Source of the DNA: Geminicoccus harenae
GTDB taxonomy: Bacteria > Pseudomonadota > Alphaproteobacteria > Geminicoccales > Geminicoccaceae
NCBI RefSeq assembly: GCF_019800005.1
Contig: NZ_JABGCL010000003.1
Span: 186,001 to 250,000, forward strand
Length of the DNA: 64,000 bases
Direction of reading: 5' to 3'
Notes under the pieces: model-generated
Database searches by the model: none
Told to the model about the DNA's origin: nothing
The model's input: the letters and a program-made list of their open reading frames with translations, nothing else
Translations under genes and position numbers: made by a program
Shown: piece after piece, positions 18,041-26,536 of the stretch
Position numbering within the stretch: the stretch's first letter is position 1
Layout of the letters: each line of letters opens with the position of its first letter

Positions 18041-18819
18041 GCGCGCACGACCTGCCGCTGCTGGAGGTCCGCGACCTCGCCAAGTCCTATGGCGGCCTCC
18101 AGGCGTTGAAGCCCACTGGGTTCGAGCTTTGGCCGGGCGAGGTGCTGGCCATCGTCGGGGAAAGCGGCTCGGGCAAGACCACGCTCTTGAGCTGCCTGGC
18201 TGGCCATGTGCCGGCGGATGGCGGCAGCGTCCGGTTCCGCCTGCGCGAGGGGACTGGTGTCGACCTCTTGCAGATGGCGGAGGCGGAGCGGCGGCTGCTG
18301 GCGCGGACCGAGTTCGGCTTCGTCCACCAGAACCCGCGCGACGGGCTCCGGCTGAACATCTCCGCCGGCGGCAATATCGGCGAGCGGCTGATGGCGGCGG
18401 GCTGGCGGCATTTCGGCCGGATCCGTGGCGAGGCGCTGGCTTGGCTCGACCGGGTCGAGATCGACCGCAGCCGGATCGACGACCTGCCGCGCGGCTTTTC
18501 CGGGGGGATGCAGCAGCGTCTGCAGATCGCCCGCAACCTGGTGACCCGGCCGCGCCTGGTCCTGATGGACGAGCCGACCGGCGGGCTGGACGTGTCGGTG
18601 CAGGCGAGGCTCCTGGACCTGCTCCGCCGGCTGGTCGCGGAACTGGACCTGGCCGTGGTCATCGTCACCCACGACCTGGCCGTGGCCCGGCTCCTGTCCC
18701 ACCGGATGCTGGTGATGCGCCAGGGTCAGGTGGTGGAGCAGGGCCTCACCGACCGCGTGCTGGACGATCCGCAGCATCCCTACAGCCAGCTCCTGGTGAG
18801 CTCGATCCTGGCGGCCTGA
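18037..18819 (+). CDS. phnK: C-P lyase ABC-type ATPase PhnK
   Basis: ABC ATPase that docks on the PhnGHIJ core rather than on a membrane permease. The 260-residue protein has Walker A GESGSGKT (41-48), the signature FSGGMQQRLQIAR, Walker B LVLMDEP and the switch His in IVTHD. Note SGGMQQR in place of the SGGQ found in most ABC proteins, a feature of PhnK. Overlaps phnJ by 4 bp and precedes phnL by 3 bp. Confidence 0.94.
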   Translation: MSAHDLPLLEVRDLAKSYGGLQALKPTGFELWPGEVLAIVGESGSGKTTLLSCLAGHVPADGGSVRFRLREGTGVDLLQMAEAERRLLARTEFGFVHQNPRDGLRLNISAGGNIGERLMAAGWRHFGRIRGEALAWLDRVEIDRSRIDDLPRGFSGGMQQRLQIARNLVTRPRLVLMDEPTGGLDVSVQARLLDLLRRLVAELDLAVVIVTHDLAVARLLSHRMLVMRQGQVVEQGLTDRVLDDPQHPYSQLLVSSILAA

Positions 18820-18822
18820 CCG

Positions 18823-19521
18823 ATGCAGCCTTCCCTGATCGCCGAGGGCATCGGCAAGACCTTCACCCTGCATCTCCAGGGCGGTGTGCGGCTGCCCGTG
18901 CTGGCGGGGCTGGGCTTTGCGGTCCGGCCCGGCGAGTGCGTGGTGCTGGAGGGCCCCAGCGGGGTCGGCAAGTCGACCGTGCTGCGCGCGATCTACGGCT
19001 CCTACGGCGTGGACCGGGGCCGGATCCTGATCCGCCATGACGGGGCGATGATCGACCTGGCGACTGCCGCGCCGCGCCAGATCCTGGCGGTGCGGCGCCG
19101 CACGCTCGGCTATGTCAGCCAGTTCCTGCGCGTGGTGCCGCGCGTGCCGACGGTGGAGGTGGTGGCCGAGCCGCTGCTGGCGACCGGCTGCGCGCGGGAG
19201 CCGGCGCTGGAGCGGGCACGCAGCCTGCTGGCCCGCCTCCGGCTGCCCGAGCGCCTGTGGGACGTGCCCCCTGCGACCTTTTCCGGCGGCGAGCAGCAGC
19301 GGGTGAACCTTGCCCGCGCCTTCGTTCATCCCTACCCGGTGCTGCTGCTCGACGAGCCCACCGCCTCACTCGATGCGAAGAATCGGGCGATCGTGGTGGA
19401 GCTGGTGCGCGAGCGGCTGGCAGAAGGGGCGGCGATGCTTGCGATCCTGCATGACCGGCAGGCGCGCGATGCGATCGCCACGAGGATGGTCGAACTGGCA
19501 GGGGTGGATCGGGCCACATGA
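18823..19521 (+). CDS. phnL: C-P lyase ABC-type ATPase PhnL
   Basis: Second soluble ABC ATPase of the C-P lyase machinery, needed for the nucleotide-phosphonate coupling step and binding as a PhnK-PhnL pair to the core. The 232-residue protein shows Walker A GPSGVGKS (44-51), signature FSGGEQQRVNLAR, LLLDEPTASLD and the H-switch ILHD (here HD preceded by Ile-Leu rather than Thr). The stop overlaps the phnM start by 4 bp. Confidence 0.94.
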   Translation: MQPSLIAEGIGKTFTLHLQGGVRLPVLAGLGFAVRPGECVVLEGPSGVGKSTVLRAIYGSYGVDRGRILIRHDGAMIDLATAAPRQILAVRRRTLGYVSQFLRVVPRVPTVEVVAEPLLATGCAREPALERARSLLARLRLPERLWDVPPATFSGGEQQRVNLARAFVHPYPVLLLDEPTASLDAKNRAIVVELVRERLAEGAAMLAILHDRQARDAIATRMVELAGVDRAT

Positions 19522-20657
19522 GCGATTTCGTCGTCACGAACGCACGGATCGTCCTCGAGCACGAGGTCGTTCATGGCAGCTTGGCGGTGGCGGGCGGGAA
19601 GATCGCCGCGATCAGCGAGGGTGGCTCTGCCCTGCCGGGCACGGTGGACCTGGACGGCGACTGGCTGCTGCCCGGCCTGGTGGAGCTGCACACCGACAAT
19701 CTCGAGCGCTGCTTCGAGCCCCGGCCCAAGGTGCGCTGGCCGGCCGATGCCGCGGTCCTGGCCCATGACGGGCAGTTGGCACAGGCCGGGGTTACCACGG
19801 TGTGCGACGCGATCTGTGTCGGCATCTATGGCGAGAAGCGCGAGCGGCTGGAGCTGATGGAGCAGTCGCTGCAGGCGATCGAGCATGCCAAGGGGCGCGG
19901 CGCGCTGGCCTGCGACCATCTCCTGCACCTGCGCCTCGAGGTGGCCGACCCGAACGTGGTGGCGCTGGCGGCCCCGCTGGTCGACGAGCCGAGCCTGAGG
20001 ATGATCTCCTTCATGGACCACACGCCCGGCCAGCGGCAGTGGCACGACATCGAGAAGTACCGGCAGTTCCAGATGGGCCGCAACGGCACGTCGCCGGCCG
20101 AGCTCGAGGCGCAGATGGCCGAGCGCCTAGCGCTTCAGGCCCAGTATGCCGAGCGGCACAAGCAGGAACTGCTGGAGCTGTTCGCCCACCGCAAGCTGGT
20201 CAAGGCCAGCCACGACGACACCACGGTGGAGCATGTCGAGGAGGCCGCGCGCGACGGCTTCACCGTGTCGGAGTTCCCGACCACGCTGGCGGCGGCCCAG
20301 GCGGCGCGGCAGCACGGCATGATCAACGTGATGGGCGGGCCGAATCTCGTGCTGGGCGGCTCGCAGTCCGGCAATGTCGGTGCCGCGGAACTGGTCGAGG
20401 AGGGGCTTCTCGACTGCTTCTCTTCCGACTACGTACCGACCAGCCTGCTCACTGCCGCCTTCCTCATGCATCACCGCCTGGAGCGCACGCTGACGGAAGC
20501 GGTGGCGACGGTGACCGCGACGCCGGCCCGGGTGCTGGGCCTGGCCGATCGTGGGCGGATCGCAGTGGGGCTGCGGGCCGACCTGGTCCAGGCCCGCGAG
20601 GTGGGGTCGGCGGTCCGGGCGATGGCTGTCTGGAAAGAAGGGCGGAGGATCGCTTGA
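19518..20657 (+). CDS. phnM: Triphosphate hydrolase PhnM (RPnTP diphosphatase)
   Basis: Amidohydrolase-fold enzyme that removes pyrophosphate from ribose-1-phosphonate-5-triphosphate before PhnJ acts. The 379-residue protein has LVELHTDN with metal-ligand His, the DHTPGQRQWHD block, KASHDDTT with its conserved His/Asp pair and SSDYVPTSLL, which are all PhnM hallmarks. It follows phnL with a 4-bp overlap and precedes the DUF1045 gene with a 4-bp overlap. Confidence 0.95.
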   Translation: MSDFVVTNARIVLEHEVVHGSLAVAGGKIAAISEGGSALPGTVDLDGDWLLPGLVELHTDNLERCFEPRPKVRWPADAAVLAHDGQLAQAGVTTVCDAICVGIYGEKRERLELMEQSLQAIEHAKGRGALACDHLLHLRLEVADPNVVALAAPLVDEPSLRMISFMDHTPGQRQWHDIEKYRQFQMGRNGTSPAELEAQMAERLALQAQYAERHKQELLELFAHRKLVKASHDDTTVEHVEEAARDGFTVSEFPTTLAAAQAARQHGMINVMGGPNLVLGGSQSGNVGAAELVEEGLLDCFSSDYVPTSLLTAAFLMHHRLERTLTEAVATVTATPARVLGLADRGRIAVGLRADLVQAREVGSAVRAMAVWKEGRRIA

Positions 20658-21319
20658 CCGCGCGCTATGCGCTCTACTGGTGCCCCGACCCGGCCTCCAA
20701 TCTGTGGCGCTGGGCCTGTCGCTGGCTGGGCCGCGACCCGGTTTCCGGGGTGGAATACCAGGGCGATCCGGCCCTGCGGCCCCTGGTGGAGGCGCCGCGG
20801 CGCTATGGCTTCCACGCGACCCTGAAGCCGCCCTTCCGCATGCGTGCCGACAAGGACCCGCGGAGCTTCATGGCTGCGGTCGAGGAGTTCGCCCGGGTGC
20901 GCGAGCCGTTCACCGCACCGCCGCTGCAACTGGCCGAGCTCGACGGCTTCCTGGCGCTGGTGCTTTCGGGCCCCAGCCCGCGCATGGACCGGCTCGCAGC
21001 CGACTGCGTGCGCGGCTTCGACGTCTATCGGGCACTGCCCGACGAGGCCGAGCTGGCGCGGCGCCGGGCGCGCGGGCTGGACGCGATCGAGGAGGCGAAC
21101 CTGCGCGCCTGGGGCTACCCTTACGTGCTGGACCGGTTCCGCTTCCACCTGACGCTGACCGGCCAGGTCCCGGTCGACCCGGGCGTGCGCGCGCGCCTGG
21201 AAAGCGACACGGCCTCGTTCTGCCAGCAGCCGCTGCGGGTGGACGCGGTCACGGTGTTCGAGGAGCCGGAGCCGGGCACGCCGTTCCGCGCGGTGGCCCG
21301 CTTCCCGTTCCTCGGCTGA
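20654..21319 (+). CDS. DUF1045 phosphonate-operon 2H phosphodiesterase-like protein
   Basis: Protein of 221 residues from a TTG that overlaps the phnM stop (TTGA). It carries the two HxT motifs of the 2H phosphoesterase superfamily: H54-A-T56 in YGFHATLKPPF and H165-L-T167 in FRFHLTLTG. DUF1045 proteins (TIGR03223) are found in alphaproteobacterial phn operons. Known chemistry of the C-P lyase pathway yields 5-phosphoribosyl-1,2-cyclic phosphate, normally opened by PhnP (metallo-beta-lactamase fold); no phnP is seen here, so this 2H enzyme could serve as a cyclic-phosphate opener. That role is inference. Confidence 0.88.
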   Translation: MTARYALYWCPDPASNLWRWACRWLGRDPVSGVEYQGDPALRPLVEAPRRYGFHATLKPPFRMRADKDPRSFMAAVEEFARVREPFTAPPLQLAELDGFLALVLSGPSPRMDRLAADCVRGFDVYRALPDEAELARRRARGLDAIEEANLRAWGYPYVLDRFRFHLTLTGQVPVDPGVRARLESDTASFCQQPLRVDAVTVFEEPEPGTPFRAVARFPFLG

Positions 21320-21332
21320 GCCCAGGAGCCGG

Positions 21333-22367
21333 CTAGCGGCGCCCCGGCGCCACGCCGCTTTGCAGGTAGAACCAGCCGCCCGGCAGGGTGCCGAGCAGCG
21401 ACAGCACCAGCACCATGATCGACAGGGTGAAGGACTGCTCAGGCGGGATGCCGACCAGGCCCAGCAGCGAGATGAACGCCGCCTCGCCCACACCCAGGCC
21501 GCCCAGCGAGATCGGCACCATCATCACGAGCGAGACGATCGGCACCACCACCATGTAGGTCTGGAAGCTAGCATCGATGCCGATGGCGGCCCCCGCCACC
21601 GCATAGGTCGCCACCCGGAAGAGCTGGAAGAACAGCGCCATCGCGATGGCGCCGGCCAGCATGAGCGGCTGGTGGCGGTACTCGTCCAGGCGCAGATAGA
21701 GTTCCTCGATCTTCGCCCGCACCGGCGCCAGCAGCCTGCCCGGCAGGAGGCTCAGCGACAGGCGGCGGGTCGGGCCGATCATCAAAGCGAGGCTGCCCAG
21801 CGCCAGTGCCGCCAGCGCCGCCCAGGCGAACTGGCCGATCCAGGCGGGAAAGCCCGCATCGGAGAGCAGGAGGCCCAGCACGACCAGGACCACCAGCGCG
21901 CCCAGCGCCAGGACGCGCTCGACGATCACCGAGGACAGGGCCAGGGCCAGGTCGGCCGTGTGCCGGGACAGGCCATAGACCCGCACCGCCTCGATCCCGA
22001 CGCCGGCCGGCAGGAAGCTGCCGATGAAGTTGCTGACGAAGGTCAGCCGGGCGAGCGGCGCGAAGCTCACGTCGACATGCTTGCCGCGCAGCAGCATGTA
22101 CCAGCGAAAGGCGCCGAGCAGCCGGTCGCCCACCGCCATCAGCGCCACCAGCAGGACCAGCCAGGGATCGGCATTGGCCAGCACCGCGAAGGCCTGGGCC
22201 GGCTCCACGAGATGGAGCAGGTAGGCCAGCATCAGGAGGCTGACCGGGATCCGCAGCCAGCGCAGCGCCCGTTTGGCCAAGCCCTTCACGCCGCCGGTCG
22301 CGCGGGCAGGGGGGCTGCCGGCCGGATCGGGTTCGGCCAGGTCGGGCTGGGCGATCGGCAGGGTCAC
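21333..22367 (-). CDS. Flippase-like LPG_synthase_TM (YbhN/AglD/UPF0104) membrane protein
   Basis: A 344-residue polytopic protein from a GTG that overlaps the upstream gene's stop (GTGA). After about 45 mostly polar residues there are roughly eight membrane helices, with the family motifs RWYMLL, FVSNFIGSFLPAGVGIEAVR and VPISLGGLGVGEAAF. These proteins accompany glycan and lipid-linked sugar synthesis and are proposed to flip lipid-linked glycans or to aminoacylate lipids; the soluble aminoacyl-transferase domain of MprF is absent. As last gene of a glycosyltransferase/AsnB/acyltransferase operon, a role in handling a lipid-linked glycan is likely. Confidence 0.85.
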   Translation of the reverse strand: MTLPIAQPDLAEPDPAGSPPARATGGVKGLAKRALRWLRIPVSLLMLAYLLHLVEPAQAFAVLANADPWLVLLVALMAVGDRLLGAFRWYMLLRGKHVDVSFAPLARLTFVSNFIGSFLPAGVGIEAVRVYGLSRHTADLALALSSVIVERVLALGALVVLVVLGLLLSDAGFPAWIGQFAWAALAALALGSLALMIGPTRRLSLSLLPGRLLAPVRAKIEELYLRLDEYRHQPLMLAGAIAMALFFQLFRVATYAVAGAAIGIDASFQTYMVVVPIVSLVMMVPISLGGLGVGEAAFISLLGLVGIPPEQSFTLSIMVLVLSLLGTLPGGWFYLQSGVAPGRR

Positions 22368-23173
22368 GGTTCGGCTACGGCGGCAAGGGCCTCCACCGGC
22401 GTCTCTTCCGGGCGGCGCAGGCGGTGCAGGCGTGCCGGCACGCCGGTGACGATCGCGTAGTCGGGCACGTCGCGCGCCACCAGGGCGCCGGCACCGATCA
22501 CGGCACCCTTGCCGACCGTCACGCCGGACAGGACGATGGCGCCCGCCCCCAGCCAGCAGTCCGGCCGGATCACCACCCGCCCGGCGAGGCCCGGCTGGGT
22601 GCGCATCGGCTGGTCCAGGCGGCGGTCGGTCAGATAGGTGCCGCCGCCGATATAGCAGTGGGCCGCCAGCATGGTGTCGTCGCCGATCTCCACGCCGCTG
22701 CCGGCCATGATCGTGCAGCCATTGCCGATGCTGACCCGGTTGCCCAGCCGCAGCGGACCCTCGGCGGCGACCACCGTGCAGCCCCGGCTGATCAGCACGT
22801 CGTCGCCCAGCACGAAGCCGCCGACCGACGCCACCTTGGCATCCAGCAGCGTGTCGTCGTCGACCAGCAGGCGCGCACCAATCCGCATCTTCAGGGGCTG
22901 ACGAAGCACCACGCCCCGGCCGAACACCGCACTGCCGCCGCACTCGTGGAACAGGCGCTTCCAGAACAGCTTGCGGAAGGCCAGGCCCAGCGCACCCGGC
23001 AGGGCACCGCCGAAGCCCACCACCAGCTCATGCTGGATCAGCTTCAGCCAGGACCGGCTGCCGACCATCATGTCCTGGTAGGTGGCGATCGCACTGCCGC
23101 CCTCCAGGCGGGTGGACAGGGTGCTGCTCAGCAGGGCGCTGTCCGGGCGCTGATCGGTGCGGTCTGGGTCCAT
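22364..23173 (-). CDS. Left-handed beta-helix (hexapeptide repeat) acyltransferase
   Basis: The 269-residue protein has hexapeptide repeats over about 100-230 (for example IGARLLVDDDTLLDAKVASVG, then ISRGCTVVAAEG and IGDDTMLAAHCYIGG), ending with a pattern VIRPDCWLGAGAIVLSGVTVGKGAVI-like that is typical of WcaF/maltose-type O-acetyltransferases. The first 90 residues are a family-unspecific helical extension containing a conserved-looking GALGLAFRKLFWKRLF patch. In the glycan operon it probably O-acetylates a sugar. The exact acceptor is unknown. Confidence 0.85.
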   Translation of the reverse strand: MDPDRTDQRPDSALLSSTLSTRLEGGSAIATYQDMMVGSRSWLKLIQHELVVGFGGALPGALGLAFRKLFWKRLFHECGGSAVFGRGVVLRQPLKMRIGARLLVDDDTLLDAKVASVGGFVLGDDVLISRGCTVVAAEGPLRLGNRVSIGNGCTIMAGSGVEIGDDTMLAAHCYIGGGTYLTDRRLDQPMRTQPGLAGRVVIRPDCWLGAGAIVLSGVTVGKGAVIGAGALVARDVPDYAIVTGVPARLHRLRRPEETPVEALAAVAEP

Positions 23174-23220
23174 GGCCTCGGGTTCGTTCGTGCAAAATGC
23201 GGTGTGGGACCGGCGCGGGC

Positions 23221-25095
23221 TCAGGCCGCCTGCCGCTCCGGCAGGGACGCCTCGCCATCATGATGGACGCGCAGCCAGGCTTCCAGCACCGCCATCGCCC
23301 AGAGCCGGTGCGAATGGTTGTGGCGCTTGGCACGGTGCTCGTCGATCAGCCGCTGGACGGCGGCCGGCTGGAACAGGCCGCGGCGGCGCACCGCATCCGG
23401 CGAGAGCTGGCCGGACACCCACTGCCAGAGCGGGCCGGTCTCGCGCAGCCAGTTCTTCATCGGCACGGAATGGCCGAGCTTGTCCTTGCGGTGGTTGATG
23501 ATGTCGGGGAGCACCCCCTCCATCGCCTGCCGGAACAGCCGCTTGGTCCGCTCGATGCCTTCCAGCTTGAGCCTGGCCGGGATGCGCGCACCGTATTCTA
23601 CCAGGGCCCGATCGTAGAAGGGCAGGCGGTACTCGATGCCGAAATGGCGCAGCAGCATCAGCCGGCTGAAATAATAGGTCGAGGTGGTGGTGTAGTCGGA
23701 ATAAAGGTGCGGCGAGAGCCCGTCGTCCGGACCGTCATAGCCCTGGTATGAGGCGACCACGCTGGCGAACGGGTCCTGGCCGCGGACCAGGCCCTGTGCC
23801 GATGGGGTGAGCAGGGCCGGGAAGTCGTCCGGCGCGTAATAGGCGCGCCAGCGGAACGGGCCGATCGCCTTGGGTAGTCCGGCAGCCGGCAGGATCCGCT
23901 TCAGCTTGACCTTCAGGTCGCGCTTCTGGTCGCTGTCGGAGAACAGGTTGAAGGCGCCGGTCAGCGCCTTGTGGACGAATTGCGGGACCGGCAGCGAGTC
24001 GTAAGGGGCCAGCAGCTTCTGCGCCGCATAGACCGGATGGCTGGCCCAAAGCTCGTCGCCGCCGTCGCCGGTGAACAGGAACGGCACCTTGCCCGAGGCG
24101 GCACGGGCCACGATCCAGCTGCCCTCGTTGATGCCGACATCGGTGAACGGCACCTCGGAGGCGGCCGAGACGTCCGCGACGCTCAAGGCCTCCGCCTCGC
24201 CGTAGCGGACGGTCTCGTGCTCCGTGCCCAGCTCCTTGGCGAGCTGCGCGGCATAGTGGGATTCGTCGAACCCGGCACCCGCGCAGGAGAAGGCGAAGCT
24301 CCGGATCGTGCCGGGCTCGTGCCGGCGCAGGAAGGTAACGGTCGAGCTGGAATCCATGCCGCCGGACAGCATGATGCCGACGGGCGTGGTGGTCATGCGC
24401 CGGACCACGGCGGCTTCCAGCAGCTCGCGGAAGTTCCGGGCGATCTCCGCCTCGTCGGGCGCCACCGGGTCGGCAAACGACAGGCGGTACCAGGCCTGCT
24501 CGGTAGCCTTGCCGCTGGCGAGCTCGATCGTGACGTGGCTGCCGGGTGCCACCCGGCGCACGCCCTTGTCGAGCGTGGCCGTGCCCGGCACGTAGCAATA
24601 GGTCAGGAACTCGGCGAGGCCCAGCCCGTCCAGCCCGCCAGCCAGGAGGCCGGTGGCGCGCAGGTCGCGGATTCGCGAGGCGAACAGCACGCCGTCCGGC
24701 CGCTCCGCCCAGAACAGCGGCTCGGAGCCGAACCGGTCGCGCACCAAGACGAGCCGCCGCGCCGGGGCGTCGTACCAGGCCAGGGCGAACACGCCGTCCA
24801 GCTCGTTGAGTGCCGCGGTGCCGCGCTCCTTGAGCCTGGCCAGCACCCGGCCGGCCAGATCGCCCGCCGCCTCGTCCTCGCGCGCACTAGTGAGGATCGG
24901 CCGGCCGGACAGGGCCAGCCAGGAGCCGCTGGCCGCGTCCTTTGCTACCCGGTCCAGCGCGTCGAGTGCCTGGACCTGCCAGGGCAGCACGGCCAGTGCG
25001 GCACCGTCCGCCTGGAGCAGCCGGGCGCCGTCCGGGCCTGCCGACCATTTCTGGTCCTGGCGCCTGGAGAGAGCGCCAGTGGCACCGAGCAGCAT
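23221..25095 (-). CDS. Asparagine-synthase-like amidotransferase lacking the nucleophile Cys
   Basis: A 624-residue AsnB-type protein. The N-terminal class II glutaminase-like domain (about 1-200) begins MLLGATGAL instead of MCGI, so the catalytic Cys2 is missing; the start is well supported by GGGAGA seven bases upstream. The synthetase domain is intact, with the pyrophosphate loop SGGMDS at 244-249 and a full-length C-terminus. It lies 1 bp after the GT4 gene. AsnB homologues in glycan clusters (WbpS type) amidate sugar acids; without Cys2 this one would need free ammonia or a separate glutaminase, or makes another adenylate-derived product. Confidence 0.88.
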   Translation of the reverse strand: MLLGATGALSRRQDQKWSAGPDGARLLQADGAALAVLPWQVQALDALDRVAKDAASGSWLALSGRPILTSAREDEAAGDLAGRVLARLKERGTAALNELDGVFALAWYDAPARRLVLVRDRFGSEPLFWAERPDGVLFASRIRDLRATGLLAGGLDGLGLAEFLTYCYVPGTATLDKGVRRVAPGSHVTIELASGKATEQAWYRLSFADPVAPDEAEIARNFRELLEAAVVRRMTTTPVGIMLSGGMDSSSTVTFLRRHEPGTIRSFAFSCAGAGFDESHYAAQLAKELGTEHETVRYGEAEALSVADVSAASEVPFTDVGINEGSWIVARAASGKVPFLFTGDGGDELWASHPVYAAQKLLAPYDSLPVPQFVHKALTGAFNLFSDSDQKRDLKVKLKRILPAAGLPKAIGPFRWRAYYAPDDFPALLTPSAQGLVRGQDPFASVVASYQGYDGPDDGLSPHLYSDYTTTSTYYFSRLMLLRHFGIEYRLPFYDRALVEYGARIPARLKLEGIERTKRLFRQAMEGVLPDIINHRKDKLGHSVPMKNWLRETGPLWQWVSGQLSPDAVRRRGLFQPAAVQRLIDEHRAKRHNHSHRLWAMAVLEAWLRVHHDGEASLPERQAA

Positions 25096-25096
25096 G

Positions 25097-26323
25097 TCAG
25101 TTTCTCCCGCCGGCCGTGGCGGCACCGACCGGTGCGGCCTGGGCGAGGCTGCGATACATCCGGGCAAGGCCCGCGGCGTTGGCGCGCACGCTGTGGCGGT
25201 CCGCCACCTCGCGCGCGGCGGCAGCACGGCGCGCCCGGTCGCCCGGGTTGTCGATCATGTCGATCATCGCCGCCGCCAATGCCGCCTCGTCGTCCGGCTT
25301 GACCAGCACGCCGGCCGCCGAATGGGCCAGCAGCTCCTTCTGCTCGCCGAGATCGGTGGCGATCGCCGGCAGGCCGTGGGCAAAGCCCTCCAGCAGGTGC
25401 ACCGAGCTGAACCGCTCGTTCTGGAACGGCACCACCACCGCGTCGGCAGCGGCCATGTAAGCGGTCGCCTGGTCGAGCTGCTCGATCAGGTCGACCCGCT
25501 CGCCGATGCCGAGCTCCGCGATCAGCTTCTTCAGCTCGTTCAGCATGTAGTCCGTGTCACGGATCCAGCTGATGCCCTCGTATTCCTTGGGCGTGCGGTG
25601 GTAGTAGGTGGGCTTGTAGACGAAGGCCAGCCGGGCATCCGGCCGCTCGGCCAGCACCTTCGCGAACGAGCGCATCAGATGCTCGTTGCCGCGCTCCGGC
25701 CCGAGCTTGGTCAGGCAGATGAACACCTTCTCGTCCATGCCCCAGCCGAGCTCGGCGCGGGCGGCTTCCCGGGTCACCGTGCGGGCCGCCTCGAAGCGCG
25801 ACTCGGGGATGGCATGGGGCATGATCGACAGGCGATCCGCCGGCAGGCGGCGCACGTCGCGCATATAGTCGCGGCACATCGGCGAGGCGGCGAGGGCATG
25901 GCCGGTGGAGGAGGCCAGCAGCCGGTCGGCGACCTTCAGATAGGTGGGGTAGGGGAAGTAGATCTGCGTGTCGAAGTCGTGCACGACGGTGGGCACGCCG
26001 TTCAGCTTGCCGGCCATCCGCCCGAAGGTCGAGGCCGCGTAGCAGAACAGGTGCATCACGTCGATCTCGTGCTTCTTGCACAGCGAGGTGATGGTCGTGA
26101 GGGTGGTGAGGTCGTACTTGCCCTTGTTCAGGTTGACGACCTTCATGGGCGCCGTCTTGAACAGCTCCACCACCTCGTCGCTGGCGCGCAAGAAGTAGGG
26201 GAAGACCTTCACCTCGGCGGGATCGAACATCGGCGCCAGATTCATGAATAACCGGCCGCCGCCATGTAGACTGCCGTCATAGCAGACGTGGTCGATCAGC
26301 CAGAGCACGTTGATCGGCGCCAT
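25097..26323 (-). CDS. Glycosyltransferase family 4 (GT-B fold)
   Basis: A 408-residue cytosolic GT-B enzyme. The N-terminal acceptor half has VLWLIDHV and a glycine-rich GGGRLF loop; the C-terminal donor half contains KLGPERGNEHLMRSF, VVVPFQNERFSSVHLLEGFAHG (the E-x7-E nucleotide-sugar motif lies in this stretch) and GLPAIATDLG. First gene of the four-gene operon ending at 21333. The donor and acceptor are not predictable. Start ATG at 26323 is preceded only by a weak GGGA element. Confidence 0.88.
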   Translation of the reverse strand: MAPINVLWLIDHVCYDGSLHGGGRLFMNLAPMFDPAEVKVFPYFLRASDEVVELFKTAPMKVVNLNKGKYDLTTLTTITSLCKKHEIDVMHLFCYAASTFGRMAGKLNGVPTVVHDFDTQIYFPYPTYLKVADRLLASSTGHALAASPMCRDYMRDVRRLPADRLSIMPHAIPESRFEAARTVTREAARAELGWGMDEKVFICLTKLGPERGNEHLMRSFAKVLAERPDARLAFVYKPTYYHRTPKEYEGISWIRDTDYMLNELKKLIAELGIGERVDLIEQLDQATAYMAAADAVVVPFQNERFSSVHLLEGFAHGLPAIATDLGEQKELLAHSAAGVLVKPDDEAALAAAMIDMIDNPGDRARRAAAAREVADRHSVRANAAGLARMYRSLAQAAPVGAATAGGRN

Positions 26324-26536
26324 CTTTCAGTCCCGGCAGTAAAGTTTCTATCGAAGCGGCGAAGCGTGCATGCCCTGTTCCGGCGAAGCATCCGTCGCGG
26401 CCCGCAGCACCGACGCTCTATTAATGGCGCAGGGGCACTAAAGCAATCACGCCGACATCCGCGATGCATCGAGATACGAGAGTGGTGCGGGTTCGACCCA
26501 GTCCCGGCCGGTGCCTGGCGCCGATGCGCCGGAGGC

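Noticed and set aside
19802..21319. 505-residue reading of the DUF1045 frame
   Set aside because: The first two thirds run antiparallel in frame to phnM and have no start or motifs; the real start overlaps the phnM stop.
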